From: Clostridiales bacterium UBA3758
Lineage (GTDB): Bacteria; Bacillota; Clostridia; Oscillospirales; Oscillospiraceae
Length of the DNA: 39,494 bases
Assembly: GCA_002371675.1 (NCBI GenBank)
Contig: DFGE01000018.1
Span: 14,661 to 54,154, forward strand
Direction of reading: 5' to 3'
Below are positions 1 to 8,676 of the stretch, piece after piece; position 1 is the first letter of the stretch; every line of letters begins with the position of its first letter. The translations under genes and the position numbers were made by a program. The notes beneath the pieces were generated by a model. It made no database searches. It saw only the letters and a program-made list of their open reading frames with translations, and was not told the DNA's origin.

Positions 1-161
1 GCGCAGCAAAACAGCACGGCTGTTTTGCCATATACTCATTGCAATGAGCATCGGGCGAATGATTTTGAGAATCATTCGCTGCCAAGCCTGTCGTTTGGCA
101 GCGAAATCAATCGAAACCTCGATTGATTTCGCCATCCGATGGTCATTATCACTACGGCAGC
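1..161. repeat. Family I hairpin repeat, copy A (cut by window start)
   Basis: This is a chain of nearly contiguous perfect hairpins. The stems are 6-15/19-28 (10 bp), the palindrome 35-48, 55-64/70-79 (10 bp), 77-85/95-103 (9 bp) and 103-114/119-130 (12 bp), followed by a short quasi-palindrome at 132-142. The same string recurs at about 17356-17513, where several stems differ on both arms while pairing is kept. No reading frame is supported. The left part is probably missing because the window begins inside the element. It ends just before the MFS gene and may supply part of that gene's leader. Confidence 0.8.
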
Positions 162-184
162 TTTATAGGAAAGGATGATCTGAA

Positions 185-1630
185 ATGAGTAAATCCAGCG
201 CGCCCGGCGGGCTGAAGCTCAATGTCAAGCGCACCGCGCTCATCGGCTTCGCCTTCTTCGGCATTCTCCTGCTCTGGCAGGTGTACGACTCCTGGTGTCC
301 CACCTTTCTGACGGATATTTTCGCCCGCAGGATGTTCGACATGAATTCCTTTGAGCTCAAGCAGAGCGGCAACACGGCCAACATCCTGCAGGTGCAGTGG
401 ATCGTCGGCATTATCATGGCCTGCGACAACCTCGCCGCCCTGATCCTGCTGCCCATCTTCGGCGCGCTCTCCGACAAGACGCACACCAGGATCGGCAAGC
501 GCATGCCTTACATCCTGGTCGGCACCTTTGTGGCCGCCTTCGCCTTCCCCTTCATCCCGCTCTTCTTCCACAACAACGAGATTATCGGCATGGTGACCGC
601 AATGGCGATCGTGCTCATCTTCATGATGATGTACCGCAACCCCGCCGTCGCCCTGATGCCGGACATCACGCCCAAGCCCCTGCGCGCCAAGGCCAACGGC
701 ATCATCAACATCATGGGCTACTTCGGCGGCGCCTTCGCCACGGTGCTGGGCCTGTTCTTTGTCCTCTCCAACTACATCAACGCGCCCGACGCCGCCCGCA
801 GCGTCTGGACCATCGAGCTGCCCTTTATCATCGCCTCCGTCCTCATGGTGATCTCCGCGCTGGTGCTCTTCTTCACCATCCGCGAGAACGAGCTGGAGGA
901 GAAGCTGCACGACGAGCTGGAGCTCGGCGAGCAGCTCGCCGCCGTCGAGACCCCCATCGACGACGACAAGCCCATGTCCCCCGCCAACAAGAAGATGCTC
1001 CTCGCGATTCTCGGCGCGGAGTTCCTCTGGTTCATGTCCGACAACGCGCTCGGCACCTACATCGGCAACTACGTCATCTACCATCTGCAGTCCTCCTCCA
1101 GCGCCACCATGATCCTCACGATCCTCGGCGGCCTGGCCTCGGTGATCGGCTTCGCCGTCGCCGGCGGCATCGCCGACAAGGTCGGCCGCAAGTGGACGAT
1201 CTCCTCCGGCCTCGGCATCACCTTCCTCGGCCTGATCGTGATGATCTTCGTCGCGCCGACGGGCAATGTCGTCGGCAAGAACGGGGAGTTTGCGTTCCCG
1301 ACGCTGCTCTACGTGGTTTGGGCGCTCAAGGGCTTCGGCATGGCCCTGGTGCACAACTGCTCCTTCCCGATGGTCGTGGAGCTCTGCTCGGCCAAGCGCA
1401 TCGGCAAATTCACCGGCTACTACTACGCCGCCAGCATGTCCGCCCAGACGGTCACGCCCGTGCTCATCGGCCTCGTACTCGACCGGACGCTCGCCTGGCG
1501 CGCGCTGCCCATCTACGCCGCGGTAATGACCTGCCTGAGCTTCGCGGTGTTCACGGGACTTGTCAAGAACATCAAGGCCGGCAAGGTCGCCAACGCGAAG
1601 GGGCTCGAAGCCCTCGGCGCGGACGACTGA
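185..1630 (+). CDS. MFS transporter, GPH/SLC45-like sugar:cation symporter
   Basis: This is a 481-residue polytopic membrane protein with about twelve hydrophobic segments. It carries the two half-repeat MFS signatures in cytoplasmic loop 2-3 (GALSDKTHTRIGKR, around residue 97) and loop 8-9 (GGIADKVGRK, around 325). The charged central loop (about 230-265) is normal for the superfamily. The broad architecture resembles glycoside-pentoside-hexuronide symporters, whose members import sugars and sugar derivatives with H+ or Na+. The ATG at 185 follows an AGGAAAGG-like ribosome binding site. A strong terminator follows the stop, so the gene is its own unit. Substrate is unknown. E. coli sulfoquinovose-cluster transporters YihO/YihP are GPH proteins, so it could feed the catabolic cluster 3.5 kb downstream, but that is a guess. 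Confidence 0.82.
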   Translation: MSKSSAPGGLKLNVKRTALIGFAFFGILLLWQVYDSWCPTFLTDIFARRMFDMNSFELKQSGNTANILQVQWIVGIIMACDNLAALILLPIFGALSDKTHTRIGKRMPYILVGTFVAAFAFPFIPLFFHNNEIIGMVTAMAIVLIFMMMYRNPAVALMPDITPKPLRAKANGIINIMGYFGGAFATVLGLFFVLSNYINAPDAARSVWTIELPFIIASVLMVISALVLFFTIRENELEEKLHDELELGEQLAAVETPIDDDKPMSPANKKMLLAILGAEFLWFMSDNALGTYIGNYVIYHLQSSSSATMILTILGGLASVIGFAVAGGIADKVGRKWTISSGLGITFLGLIVMIFVAPTGNVVGKNGEFAFPTLLYVVWALKGFGMALVHNCSFPMVVELCSAKRIGKFTGYYYAASMSAQTVTPVLIGLVLDRTLAWRALPIYAAVMTCLSFAVFTGLVKNIKAGKVANAKGLEALGADD

Positions 1631-1650
1631 GACCGCCCGATACAGCCAAA

Positions 1651-1688
1651 AATCCGCAGCGGCCGCCTGGCCGCTGCGGATTCCTTTT
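1651..1688 (+). terminator. Rho-independent terminator after the MFS gene
   Basis: A perfect 14-bp stem (1651-1664/1669-1682) with loop GCCT is followed by CCTTTT. It lies 20 bases after the MFS stop codon. Confidence 0.85.
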
Positions 1689-1793
1689 GACGATATGCAA
1701 GCCCCCGTCGGAAGCTCCGGCGGGGGCTGCTGTATGTTGCGGTATTATCCTGCCATACTGTATTATGCGATTATGCGCGCTCGCGTCGCGCGA

Positions 1794-3776
1794 TCAAGCC
1801 TCGCTGTCTCTGCGTCTGCGGCGGGCGATCACAGCGGCGCAGGCGGCCAGCGCGGAGAGCGCCATGGCCGAGCTCCAGAGGGCAGGGCCGCTGTCGCCGG
1901 TGCGCGGCGCAACGTAGCTCATCTGAACCATCAGCCTGGTCTCGGCCACGCCGTCGTCAAACTCCACGGTGAGGGTGTGCTTGCCGAGGGCGATCTTTTT
2001 GAGCTTGGTCTGATCCAGCGTGAGCACCAGGCCGTCGCCCTGCCTGTAGGTGAAGTCCGTGCCCTCGATGAGCTCCTTGCCGTCGATCAGCACGCGGTCA
2101 AAGTGGCTGGCGGCACTGCCGTTGTTGACATTGCGCTTGATGAGCAGCTCCAGATCTTTGCCGCCCTTCTTGCCGTAGGTGATGGTGCCGTCGGGGAAGA
2201 AGTTGTACTCCACCTCGATCCAGACCGCCTTGAGCGTGATATCGTCCCAGACGGGCTTGGAGAAGTCATAGGCCTCGCCGTCGAGCGTCCAGCCGCCGAA
2301 CTCAAAGCCCTCCTTGGAGGTAGTCGGCATCTTGCCGGTCTTGCCCTCGTCGAAGGTCTGGGCCTTGACCGCGCTGCCGCCGTCGGTGTCAAAGGTGATG
2401 GTAACCTGCTTGACCCACTGGGCGTAAAGCGTCATATTCGCGGTGGGCGTGACGGAAGCGCCGTCCTCATAGCTCGTGCCGGAGCCGTCTGCCGCGGTGT
2501 TCCAGCCGTCGAAGCGGTGCTTTTCGCGGCTGAAGTCGTTATCCGTAAGGGTCAGGCTCTCGCCCTCGAGCACCTTCTCGCTCGCCATCGTGCCGCTGCC
2601 GCCGTTCGCATCGTAGCGCAGGGTCCAGATGTTCTTCCACGCGGCAGTGAGGTTGAGGTCTGCGTTGACCGGGGCGCTGAAGTCGTACGCGGCGCCGTCC
2701 TTCTGCCACTCGATGAATTTGTGCTCCGCCCAGCTCGGATCGGCGGGCTTTTCCACGGTCTTGCCCTTGGCCACGTCCACGCTCTTGGCGTCCTCGCCGT
2801 TGGCCGGGTCGAACATGACGGTGAACATCGTCCGGGCATAGAGCTTCAGCTCCTCGCTGACCTTGGCGCTGAAATCGTACTTCTTGGTGCAGGCCTCGTC
2901 GGTATACCAGCCGTCAAGCTCGCCGGAGGCCGGCTTGTAGGCAGGCTCCTTGGCGCTCTCGCCGGTCACCACGTTCTGCAGCTCCTCGCCAAGCTCCTCG
3001 CCGTCAAGGAAGAAGTGGACCGGCCAGGTATCGCTGACAGGCTCCTCGCCCTCTCCCGCGCTCGGATTCACCGCGCCGGGCTTGATGTTGAGGAAGCGGT
3101 AGCCGCCGATGTCTGCGGGCACATAACTGTCCGCGCCGGAGCCGTCGCTATTCGGGGCGGCGGTCACAACGGCGCCTTCGGCCACCGAGGGTGCGGAGCT
3201 CATGGCCGCCGTGCCGCCGGAGGCGGTCACAACGCCGCAGAGCACGCGGATGTCCCCGCACTGTATGCCGTAGGAGCTCTCAGCCGCGCCGCCGGAGACG
3301 GTCAGGCTGCCGGTACCGGAGATGGTGAGCGGCGCGTCGGAATACATGCCGACGGAGACCGCGGCCGCCTCGGCCTGCTTATCGTCCCCGGCGCGGGCCG
3401 CCGTCACGGTATTGCTGCCCTTGAGCAGGATCGTCAGGCCGTCCTCCAGCGCAGAAAGGATCGCGATGTCCATCCGCCTGTCCGCGCCGAAGATCTCGCG
3501 CAGATCCGCGCCTTTGACCGTCGCACCGTCGAGCGTGAGGGTGCGGGAGGCGGGATCAAAGCTGACCTTGCCGTCGCCCAGGATGTTGCCCTTGTTCGCA
3601 TCCGTGACCTGAACGCCGCCGACGAAGAGATCGTATGCCGCGACCTCCGCGGGCGCGGACTCTTCGGCAGGCGCAGCCCCGTCCTCCGCGCGGGCGGTGG
3701 CCCCCAGAGGCAGCAGGCTCATCATCAGCACGAGCGCCAGCAAAAGCGAAAAAATGCTGCGGGTATTCCGTTTCAT
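1794..3776 (-). CDS. Secreted surface protein with InlB B-repeats and PRTGD-type C-terminal anchor
   Basis: From the ATG at 3776 the protein has 660 residues. This start is preferred over an upstream in-frame ATG near 3863 because it follows AAGGAGG and opens a typical signal peptide (MKRNTRSIF then a leucine-rich core, cleavage near ATARA). After it come a beta-rich region (about 40-230) resembling the carbohydrate-binding domain found before such repeats, four Listeria-Bacteroides (InlB B) repeats (about 240-510, each ending in motifs such as FDGWNTAADG and LYAQWV), a further beta domain, then APRTGD, one hydrophobic helix and RRRRRDSEA. That tail matches the plan of LPXTG-like sorting signals, so the protein is probably displayed on the cell wall. 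Ligand unknown; likely adhesion or glycan binding. A consensus promoter lies at 3878-3906. Confidence 0.85.
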   Translation of the reverse strand: MKRNTRSIFSLLLALVLMMSLLPLGATARAEDGAAPAEESAPAEVAAYDLFVGGVQVTDANKGNILGDGKVSFDPASRTLTLDGATVKGADLREIFGADRRMDIAILSALEDGLTILLKGSNTVTAARAGDDKQAEAAAVSVGMYSDAPLTISGTGSLTVSGGAAESSYGIQCGDIRVLCGVVTASGGTAAMSSAPSVAEGAVVTAAPNSDGSGADSYVPADIGGYRFLNIKPGAVNPSAGEGEEPVSDTWPVHFFLDGEELGEELQNVVTGESAKEPAYKPASGELDGWYTDEACTKKYDFSAKVSEELKLYARTMFTVMFDPANGEDAKSVDVAKGKTVEKPADPSWAEHKFIEWQKDGAAYDFSAPVNADLNLTAAWKNIWTLRYDANGGSGTMASEKVLEGESLTLTDNDFSREKHRFDGWNTAADGSGTSYEDGASVTPTANMTLYAQWVKQVTITFDTDGGSAVKAQTFDEGKTGKMPTTSKEGFEFGGWTLDGEAYDFSKPVWDDITLKAVWIEVEYNFFPDGTITYGKKGGKDLELLIKRNVNNGSAASHFDRVLIDGKELIEGTDFTYRQGDGLVLTLDQTKLKKIALGKHTLTVEFDDGVAETRLMVQMSYVAPRTGDSGPALWSSAMALSALAACAAVIARRRRRDSEA

Positions 3777-3877
3777 TTCCGTAAACCTCCTTCGGAACAA
3801 GCATGAAACGCTGTACAACAGGAGCGGACGCAGCGCTTTGGCGCGCCAAAACTCCCGACTCATACAAATCCATTGTC

Positions 3878-3906
3878 ATTATACCAGACCGCTTTCTGTT
3901 TGTCTA
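3878..3906 (-). promoter_or_regulatory. SigA-type promoter of the InlB-repeat gene
   Basis: Minus-strand -35 TAGACA (3901-3906), 17-bp spacer and -10 TATAAT (3878-3883) with an extended TG. The implied 5' leader is about 95 bases. The start near 3863 would therefore be almost leaderless, which supports the start at 3776. Confidence 0.8.
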
Positions 3907-4041
3907 TGAAGCAGATTGATGTTTTTGCCCTCCAAATCTTAAGTTTTCATAAGCAAAACGCCCTTTCCCCGGCGCACCGCTGCCCCACAGTGAAAAAATG
4001 AGGGGCGAAAACGAGAAAAACTGTCGCATTCCGGCGCTGAT

Positions 4042-4052
4042 TGTGTTATAGT
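4042..4052 (+). promoter_or_regulatory. Extended -10 promoter candidate for the DUF975 gene
   Basis: TGT precedes TATAGT (4047-4052). No good -35 is visible. A GC stem (4061-4065/4083-4087) would sit at the very 5' end of the transcript. Confidence 0.45.
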
Positions 4053-4145
4053 CTATACAGCCGCCGGGAAAGGCTCCCCTGCGGCGGAGAAGGAAGAGAA
4101 AACCCCGCTACTATATATTATCTTATTATCAGGAGGTATGCACCC

Positions 4146-4874
4146 ATGTGGGATCGTGCAGAACTCAAAGAGCGCGGCAAGGCCGCGTTCAAGGCAAACT
4201 TCTGGACCGTGGTGGTCGTCGCGTTCATTCTGAGCATTGCCCTCGGCGGTCTGCGCTTCACGCAGGAAATCAACACCGTACAGAACGTTTCGGATTCTTA
4301 CAGCTACGGTGAGGCTGCCCGCGTCGCAACGAGGGTCAGCAGCTGGAGCACGCTCGCCCTCCTGCTGAAGGTTCTGGCGCTCAACCCCATCGCCGCTGGC
4401 TGCTACCGCTTCTTCCTGCTCAACACAAAGGGGCAGGGCCAGATCGAAGACGTCTTCTGGTTTTTCCGGGAGGGCAGATGGTCCAACGCAGTGATCGTGC
4501 TGCTCGTGCGCGACGTCTATCTCATCCTGTGGACGCTGCTGTTCATCATCCCCGGCATCGTCAAGATCTTCTCCTACCGCATGGTGCCATTTATCCTGGC
4601 GGAGAACCCCGGCCTCGGCCCGAACGAGGTGATCACGCGCTCGCGCGAGATGATGGACGGGCAGAAGGGCGCGGCCTTCGTGCTTGACCTCAGCTTTATC
4701 GGCTGGGTCCTCCTCAGCGTTCTCACGCTGGGCATCCTGGCCGTCCTCTATGTATCCCCCTGGATGGAGTGCACCAACGCCGAGCTCTATTGCGCCATCG
4801 CCCACCCCAGAGCTGCGGGTCCCTTCGGCGCCCGCGACCCCGGCGATTACCGCGGCGGCAACATGCCCTACTGA
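4146..4874 (+). CDS. DUF975 family integral membrane protein
   Basis: This is a 242-residue protein. The ATG at 4146 lies nine bases after AGGAGG, which decides against the longer open frame. It begins with a charged amphipathic stretch (MWDRAELKERGKAAFKANFW) typical of DUF975 proteins. Four or more hydrophobic segments follow (about 20-40, 75-100, 120-165, 178-205). The family-typical conserved block RMVPFILAENPGL lies in the middle, and a tail motif close to P-W-x-E-x-T-x-A-E-L-Y follows the last segment. The function of DUF975 proteins is not established. The gene stands alone between a promoter-like site and a terminator at 4926-4963, so context adds little. Confidence 0.78.
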   Translation: MWDRAELKERGKAAFKANFWTVVVVAFILSIALGGLRFTQEINTVQNVSDSYSYGEAARVATRVSSWSTLALLLKVLALNPIAAGCYRFFLLNTKGQGQIEDVFWFFREGRWSNAVIVLLVRDVYLILWTLLFIIPGIVKIFSYRMVPFILAENPGLGPNEVITRSREMMDGQKGAAFVLDLSFIGWVLLSVLTLGILAVLYVSPWMECTNAELYCAIAHPRAAGPFGARDPGDYRGGNMPY

Positions 4875-4925
4875 CGGGGGCGCAGCCCCCGCGCGGCGCA
4901 TTTTCGCGCTCCCATATGCAGAACA

Positions 4926-4963
4926 AGCCTCCTCTGCCGAGCTCCGGCGGGGGAGGCTCTTTT
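4926..4963 (+). terminator. Terminator downstream of the DUF975 gene
   Basis: Outer stem AGCCTCC (4926-4932) pairs with GGAGGCT (4952-4958), with extra GC pairing inside, followed by CTTTT. A separate GGGGGC-GCA-GCCCCC hairpin sits directly after the stop codon. Confidence 0.65.
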
Positions 4964-5103
4964 GCAAGAGAGGACGTTTTTTTGCGCAAATACAGACCTC
5001 GATTCTTTCGCCGCAATGTGTTAAACTCCTGTCAGACAGTAGGAGAGCTCCCGGAAGCTCCCGCAGTCCCCATCCTTACTTTTACTATCAGGAGGAATCA
5101 CGC

Positions 5104-6252
5104 ATGGCCAACCGCATCGTACTCAATCCCGTATCCTACCACGGCAGCGGCGCGATCCTGGAGATCGCCCCCGAGCTCAAGGCCCACGGCTGCAAGAAAG
5201 CCCTCGTCTGCTCCGGCAAGCACATCATCAAGTCCGGCGAGATCAACAAGATCCTCGACCCTCTGACCGAGGCCGGCATCGAGTACGCCCTCTTCAACGA
5301 TATCAAGCCCAACCCCAGCATCGAGAACGTCCAGGCCGGCGTTGAGGCCTTCAAGGCCGCGCAGGCGGACAGCATCATTGCGGTCGGCGGCGGCTCCATC
5401 ATGGACACCGCCAAGGCCATCGGCATCATCATCAACAACCCCGAGTTCGCCGACGTCCGCTCCCTCGAGGGCGTGGCCCCCACCAAGAAGCACGCCGTCT
5501 TCACCATCGCCGTGCCCACCACCGCCGGCACCGCCGCTGAAGTCACCATCAACTACGTCATCACCGACGTGGAGCGCAAGCGCAAGTTCGTCTGCGTGGA
5601 CACCAACGACATCCCCGAAGTCGCCATCGTCGATCCCGACATGATGAACTCCATGCCCGTCAAGCTCACCGCCGCCACCGGTATGGACGCCCTGACCCAC
5701 GCCATCGAAGGCCTCATCACCAAGGGCGCCTGGGAGATGACCGACATGTTCCATCTCGAAGCCATCCGCCTCATTTCCCGCAACCTCCGCGACGCTGTGA
5801 ACAACGATCCCGAAGGCCGCAAGGGCATGGCTCTCGGCCAGTACATCGCCGGCATGGGCTTCAGCAACGTCGGCCTGGGCATCGTCCACTCCATGGCGCA
5901 CGGCCTCTCCGCTCTGTACGACACCCCGCACGGTGTCGCCTGCGCGATCATCCTGCCGACCGGCCTGGAGTACAACGCCGAATACACCGGCGAGAAGTAC
6001 AAGGCGCTGGCCGAGGCCATGGGCGTCGAGGGCGTCGAGAACATGACGCAGGAGGAGTACCGCCGCGCGGCCATCGACGCGGTCAAGAAGCTCTCCGCCG
6101 ACGTGGGCATCCCCGCCGACCTCAAGGGCATCCTCAAGGAAGAGGACGTGCAGTTCCTCTCCGAGAGCGCCTTTGCCGACGCCTGCTGCCCCGGCAACCC
6201 GCGCGACACCAGCCTCGAGGAGATCAAGGCTCTCTACCGCAGCCTCATGTGA
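5104..6252 (+). CDS. Iron-containing alcohol dehydrogenase, lactaldehyde reductase (FucO)-like
   Basis: This is a 382-residue group III Fe-dependent alcohol dehydrogenase, the same length as E. coli FucO and recognisably close to it (NNPEFADVRSLEG, PTTAGTAAEVTINYVITD, GQYIAGMGFSNVGLGIVH). The N-terminal Rossmann-like half carries the GGGSIMDTAKAIG nucleotide motif (around 98). The C-terminal half holds the metal ligands: Asp and His in GMDALTHAIEG, then His in GIVHSMAHG and in TPHGVACA. It should reduce a short aldehyde such as lactaldehyde or glycolaldehyde with NADH. An ATG after AGGAGG sets the start. It converges on the sugar-isomerase gene and ends at a strong terminator. A sulfonated or other C2-C3 aldehyde is also possible given the neighbours. 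Confidence 0.88.
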   Translation: MANRIVLNPVSYHGSGAILEIAPELKAHGCKKALVCSGKHIIKSGEINKILDPLTEAGIEYALFNDIKPNPSIENVQAGVEAFKAAQADSIIAVGGGSIMDTAKAIGIIINNPEFADVRSLEGVAPTKKHAVFTIAVPTTAGTAAEVTINYVITDVERKRKFVCVDTNDIPEVAIVDPDMMNSMPVKLTAATGMDALTHAIEGLITKGAWEMTDMFHLEAIRLISRNLRDAVNNDPEGRKGMALGQYIAGMGFSNVGLGIVHSMAHGLSALYDTPHGVACAIILPTGLEYNAEYTGEKYKALAEAMGVEGVENMTQEEYRRAAIDAVKKLSADVGIPADLKGILKEEDVQFLSESAFADACCPGNPRDTSLEEIKALYRSLM

Positions 6253-6275
6253 TCCTCCCTTTCCCGCATATAGAT

Positions 6276-6313
6276 CCCGCCCGGCTGCGATGCAGCCGGG
6301 CGGGAGTTTTTTT
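6276..6313 (+). terminator. Strong intrinsic terminator after the FucO-like gene
   Basis: Stem of 13 perfect pairs (6276-6288/6292-6304), loop GAT, then AG and a seven-T run. It separates the convergent dehydrogenase and isomerase genes. Confidence 0.9.
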
Positions 6314-6337
6314 CTTTTTGACGGCAGAACGGGCTTT

Positions 6338-7678
6338 TCAGAATGCGCAGACTGCGAAGCCGAACATGTCGGCCAGGGCGCGCAGGGCGGCGGCATGGCG
6401 GCCCTTGATCACGACGAAATGCGGCTCAAAGCCCGCCTTGACCGACTGCTCGACAAGCTCGCGGCAGGCGGCGTCGGTTTTCACGACGATAGAGGTGCCG
6501 ATGAACTGGCGCGGCTTGTCGAGCGCCTCTCCCTCGGCGAGGAAGAAGCGGAAGCTGCCGTCCGGCTCGCGGCCGATGCGGAAGATCGTCGCCTCCGGGA
6601 AGGCCTCGCAGCCGAAGTTCATGGCCGGACCGATCTTGCGGTTGGGGTGCACGCCTACCTCCGCGCCGGTATCGCGCCGGGCGAGGGAGCAGGCGGCCGC
6701 GCCGCAGTGCCAGAAGGTGACGGTGTTCTCGCCCTCGTCGAGGGAGACGGGGTCGCCGAAGAAGACGGGCTCGCCGCTCAGCTGCATGCCGAGCCACATG
6801 GACAGCGCCCCGTAAATATCCGCCTCGCAGGCCGCGGCGACGCCGAGGTCGTTGAGCAGGGAGAGCACTGTGCACACCGGGGTACCGAAGGCGGTGAAGA
6901 AATCGGGCCAGCAGCGGGAGGCCAGCGCGCCGATCCCGTTTTCCCGCACATAGTCGCTGTAGGCCTTGAAGAGCCGCGCGTGGTCGAGCTGATTGCGCGT
7001 CGGGGTCTTGTCGAGCCCCGTCGTGGCCTCGGCGGTGCGGCGCAGATAGTCGGCGCAGTCCTCGTCGGTATAGCTCTTTGCCCTGTCGATGAGCTCGCGC
7101 GCCTCGATGGCCTCGAGCTCCACGCCGAAAACGCTCATGAGCTCGCTGTCCAGCGCGCGGCCGAAGCCGAAGCCCTGCGGCGTGTGGCCGACGGCGGACA
7201 GCTTGAGCGAGCGCATGCTCTTCTTGAGCTGCGCCGCGGCGAGATTGGCCTTGATGCAGCGCACGACGGGCTCTTCCTCCGGCGCACCGAAGCAGTAGGC
7301 AAAGCGCTCCCGGCCGAAGGCGCGCATGGCGTTGGCGGCGGAGTAGGCGCCGGTGAGGGAGTTGAGGCGCAGGCGGCCTCCGTCGATAACGGGCTCGCGC
7401 AGCGTCCAGAGGAGGACGGGGCAGTTCGTCCGGCGCAGCAGCTCGGACATATAGGCGGCGTTGGCAAAGGTCAGGTTCTGGAAGATGACGAGATCGGGCT
7501 GCAGGCCCTCGAGATAGGCGCGCAGCGCATCGAGAGAGAGCAGCATATCCTCCGGACAGACGACGGAAGGCTCCGCGGCGCGGAGCATGGCGACGGAGCG
7601 CTCAAACTGCTCGCGGGCGCTCTCGAGATGAAAGGTCGGCACGCCGACCGGGACATAGACAGCGGTAAATCCGTTCAT
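6338..7678 (-). CDS. L-fucose/L-arabinose isomerase family protein (candidate sulfosugar isomerase)
   Basis: This 446-residue protein has the alpha/beta N-terminal half and C-terminal metal site of the fucose/arabinose isomerase superfamily, which interconverts aldoses and ketoses with Mn2+. Likely ligands are Glu in AACEADIYGALS (around 305), Asp in VFFGDPVS (around 330) and His in TFWHCGAAACSL (around 345). It is shorter than FucI (about 590) and AraA (about 500). The start at 7678 follows a GGGGG ribosome binding site; an in-frame ATG seven codons earlier is less likely. It is transcribed divergently from the transketolase operon, and the two promoters share an inverted repeat, so they are probably co-regulated. 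Substrate not determinable from sequence. Related enzymes act as sulfoquinovose isomerases in some Bacillota, which fits the neighbours. Confidence 0.8.
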   Translation of the reverse strand: MNGFTAVYVPVGVPTFHLESAREQFERSVAMLRAAEPSVVCPEDMLLSLDALRAYLEGLQPDLVIFQNLTFANAAYMSELLRRTNCPVLLWTLREPVIDGGRLRLNSLTGAYSAANAMRAFGRERFAYCFGAPEEEPVVRCIKANLAAAQLKKSMRSLKLSAVGHTPQGFGFGRALDSELMSVFGVELEAIEARELIDRAKSYTDEDCADYLRRTAEATTGLDKTPTRNQLDHARLFKAYSDYVRENGIGALASRCWPDFFTAFGTPVCTVLSLLNDLGVAAACEADIYGALSMWLGMQLSGEPVFFGDPVSLDEGENTVTFWHCGAAACSLARRDTGAEVGVHPNRKIGPAMNFGCEAFPEATIFRIGREPDGSFRFFLAEGEALDKPRQFIGTSIVVKTDAACRELVEQSVKAGFEPHFVVIKGRHAAALRALADMFGFAVCAF

Positions 7679-7725
7679 GATGATACCCCCGTTAGGCAAA
7701 AAATGAGGAAAATGATCGCCGGTTC

Positions 7726-7754
7726 ATCATAGCTTTTCCGCGCCCGTCTGTCAA
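7726..7754 (-). promoter_or_regulatory. Promoter of the sugar isomerase gene
   Basis: Minus-strand TTGACA (7749-7754), 17-bp spacer, TATGAT (7726-7731). The -35 box lies inside the left arm of an inverted repeat shared with the divergent promoter. Confidence 0.87.
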
Positions 7755-7781
7755 TCCCCGCGGAGCGAAGCCGGATTGACA
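7749..7781. promoter_or_regulatory. Inverted repeat spanning both divergent -35 boxes (candidate operator)
   Basis: TGTCAATCC (7749-7757) and GGATTGACA (7773-7781) are perfect inverted copies 15 bases apart. Part of the symmetry follows from having two TTGACA boxes. The three additional matched bases per arm (TCC/GGA) go beyond it. A regulator bound here would control both transcripts. No regulator gene lies in the cluster. Confidence 0.5.
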
Positions 7782-7804
7782 AACGCGCTGCAGGGGGATA
7801 TACT
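7776..7804 (+). promoter_or_regulatory. Promoter of the transketolase operon
   Basis: TTGACA (7776-7781), 17-bp spacer, TATACT (7799-7804). This is very close to consensus and implies a leader of about 35 bases before the TTG start. Confidence 0.88.
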
Positions 7805-7845
7805 TTTAATGTTTGAGACCAAGAAACTACGGGAGGCTGATAAAC

Positions 7846-8673
7846 TTGAACCCTGAACTCAAAGAGATCTGCAAGGATATCCGCTGCGATATTCTGACCT
7901 GCATCGCCCACCTCGGCGTCGGGCACATCGGCGGCTGCCTGTCGCTCGTGGAGCTGCTCGCCGTTTTGTATTTCAAAGAGATGAACATCGACCCCGCCGA
8001 GCCGAAGATGGCCGGGCGCGACCGGCTGGTCTGCTCCAAGGGGCACGCCGGCCCCGCCGTGTACGCGGCGCTCGCCAACCGCGGGTACTTCCCCAAGGAG
8101 GAGCTGCTCACCCTCAACCAGGGCGGCACGCATCTCCCCAGCCACTGCGACATGAACCTCACCACCGGCATCGACATGACCACCGGCTCCCTCGGCCAGG
8201 GCTTCAGCTGCGCCGTGGGCGTGGCGCTCGGCTCCAAGCTGGCCAAGGACGGCGCGACCATCTACGCCATCATCGGCGACGGCGAGAGCCAGGAGGGCCA
8301 GATCTGGGAGGCCGCGATGTTCGCCGCCGCCAAGAAGCTGGACAACCTCATCGCCTTTACCGACTACAACAAGCTCCAGATCGACGACAGCGTCGCCAAG
8401 GTCAACGACATTGCGCCGCTGGCCGAGAAATGGGCCGCCTTCGGCTGGAACGTCATCGACGTGGAGGACGGCAACGACGTCGACCAGGTCGAGGCTGCTG
8501 TGGAGCACGCCAAGCTCGGTCTCGGCGGCGGCAAGCCCACCATGGTGATCCTCAACACCGTCAAGGGCTGCGGCGTCAAGTGGATCGAGGATCTGGGCGC
8601 CGGCAACCACAACACGAAGATCAGCGAGGAGCAGGCCGCGGCCGCGATCGCTGCGATCAGAGGGAGGGACTAA
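7846..8673 (+). CDS. Transketolase, N-terminal (TPP-binding) subunit
   Basis: I place the start at the TTG at 7846 because GGGAGG (7831-7836) lies nine bases upstream and no ATG is suitably placed; the product is then 275 residues. It is the thiamine-pyrophosphate-binding half of a split transketolase. It contains the substrate-channel motif SKGHAGPAVYAAL, the GSLGQGFSCAVG segment, and the TPP/Mg motif beginning GDGESQEGQIWEA and ending at the Asn of TDYNKLQ. The partner subunit starts three bases after its stop codon, so the two are translationally coupled. Split transketolases serve either the pentose phosphate pathway or dedicated sugar routes. The neighbours here favour a dedicated route. 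Confidence 0.9.
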   Translation: MNPELKEICKDIRCDILTCIAHLGVGHIGGCLSLVELLAVLYFKEMNIDPAEPKMAGRDRLVCSKGHAGPAVYAALANRGYFPKEELLTLNQGGTHLPSHCDMNLTTGIDMTTGSLGQGFSCAVGVALGSKLAKDGATIYAIIGDGESQEGQIWEAAMFAAAKKLDNLIAFTDYNKLQIDDSVAKVNDIAPLAEKWAAFGWNVIDVEDGNDVDQVEAAVEHAKLGLGGGKPTMVILNTVKGCGVKWIEDLGAGNHNTKISEEQAAAAIAAIRGRD

Positions 8674-8676
8674 GCC

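Noticed and set aside
1..161. CRISPR array suspected from the repeated hairpins at the left edge and at 17229-17514
   Set aside because: There are no regularly spaced identical repeats with unique spacers. The only tandem unit is duplicated twice at 66 bases with almost identical content, and no cas genes are present.
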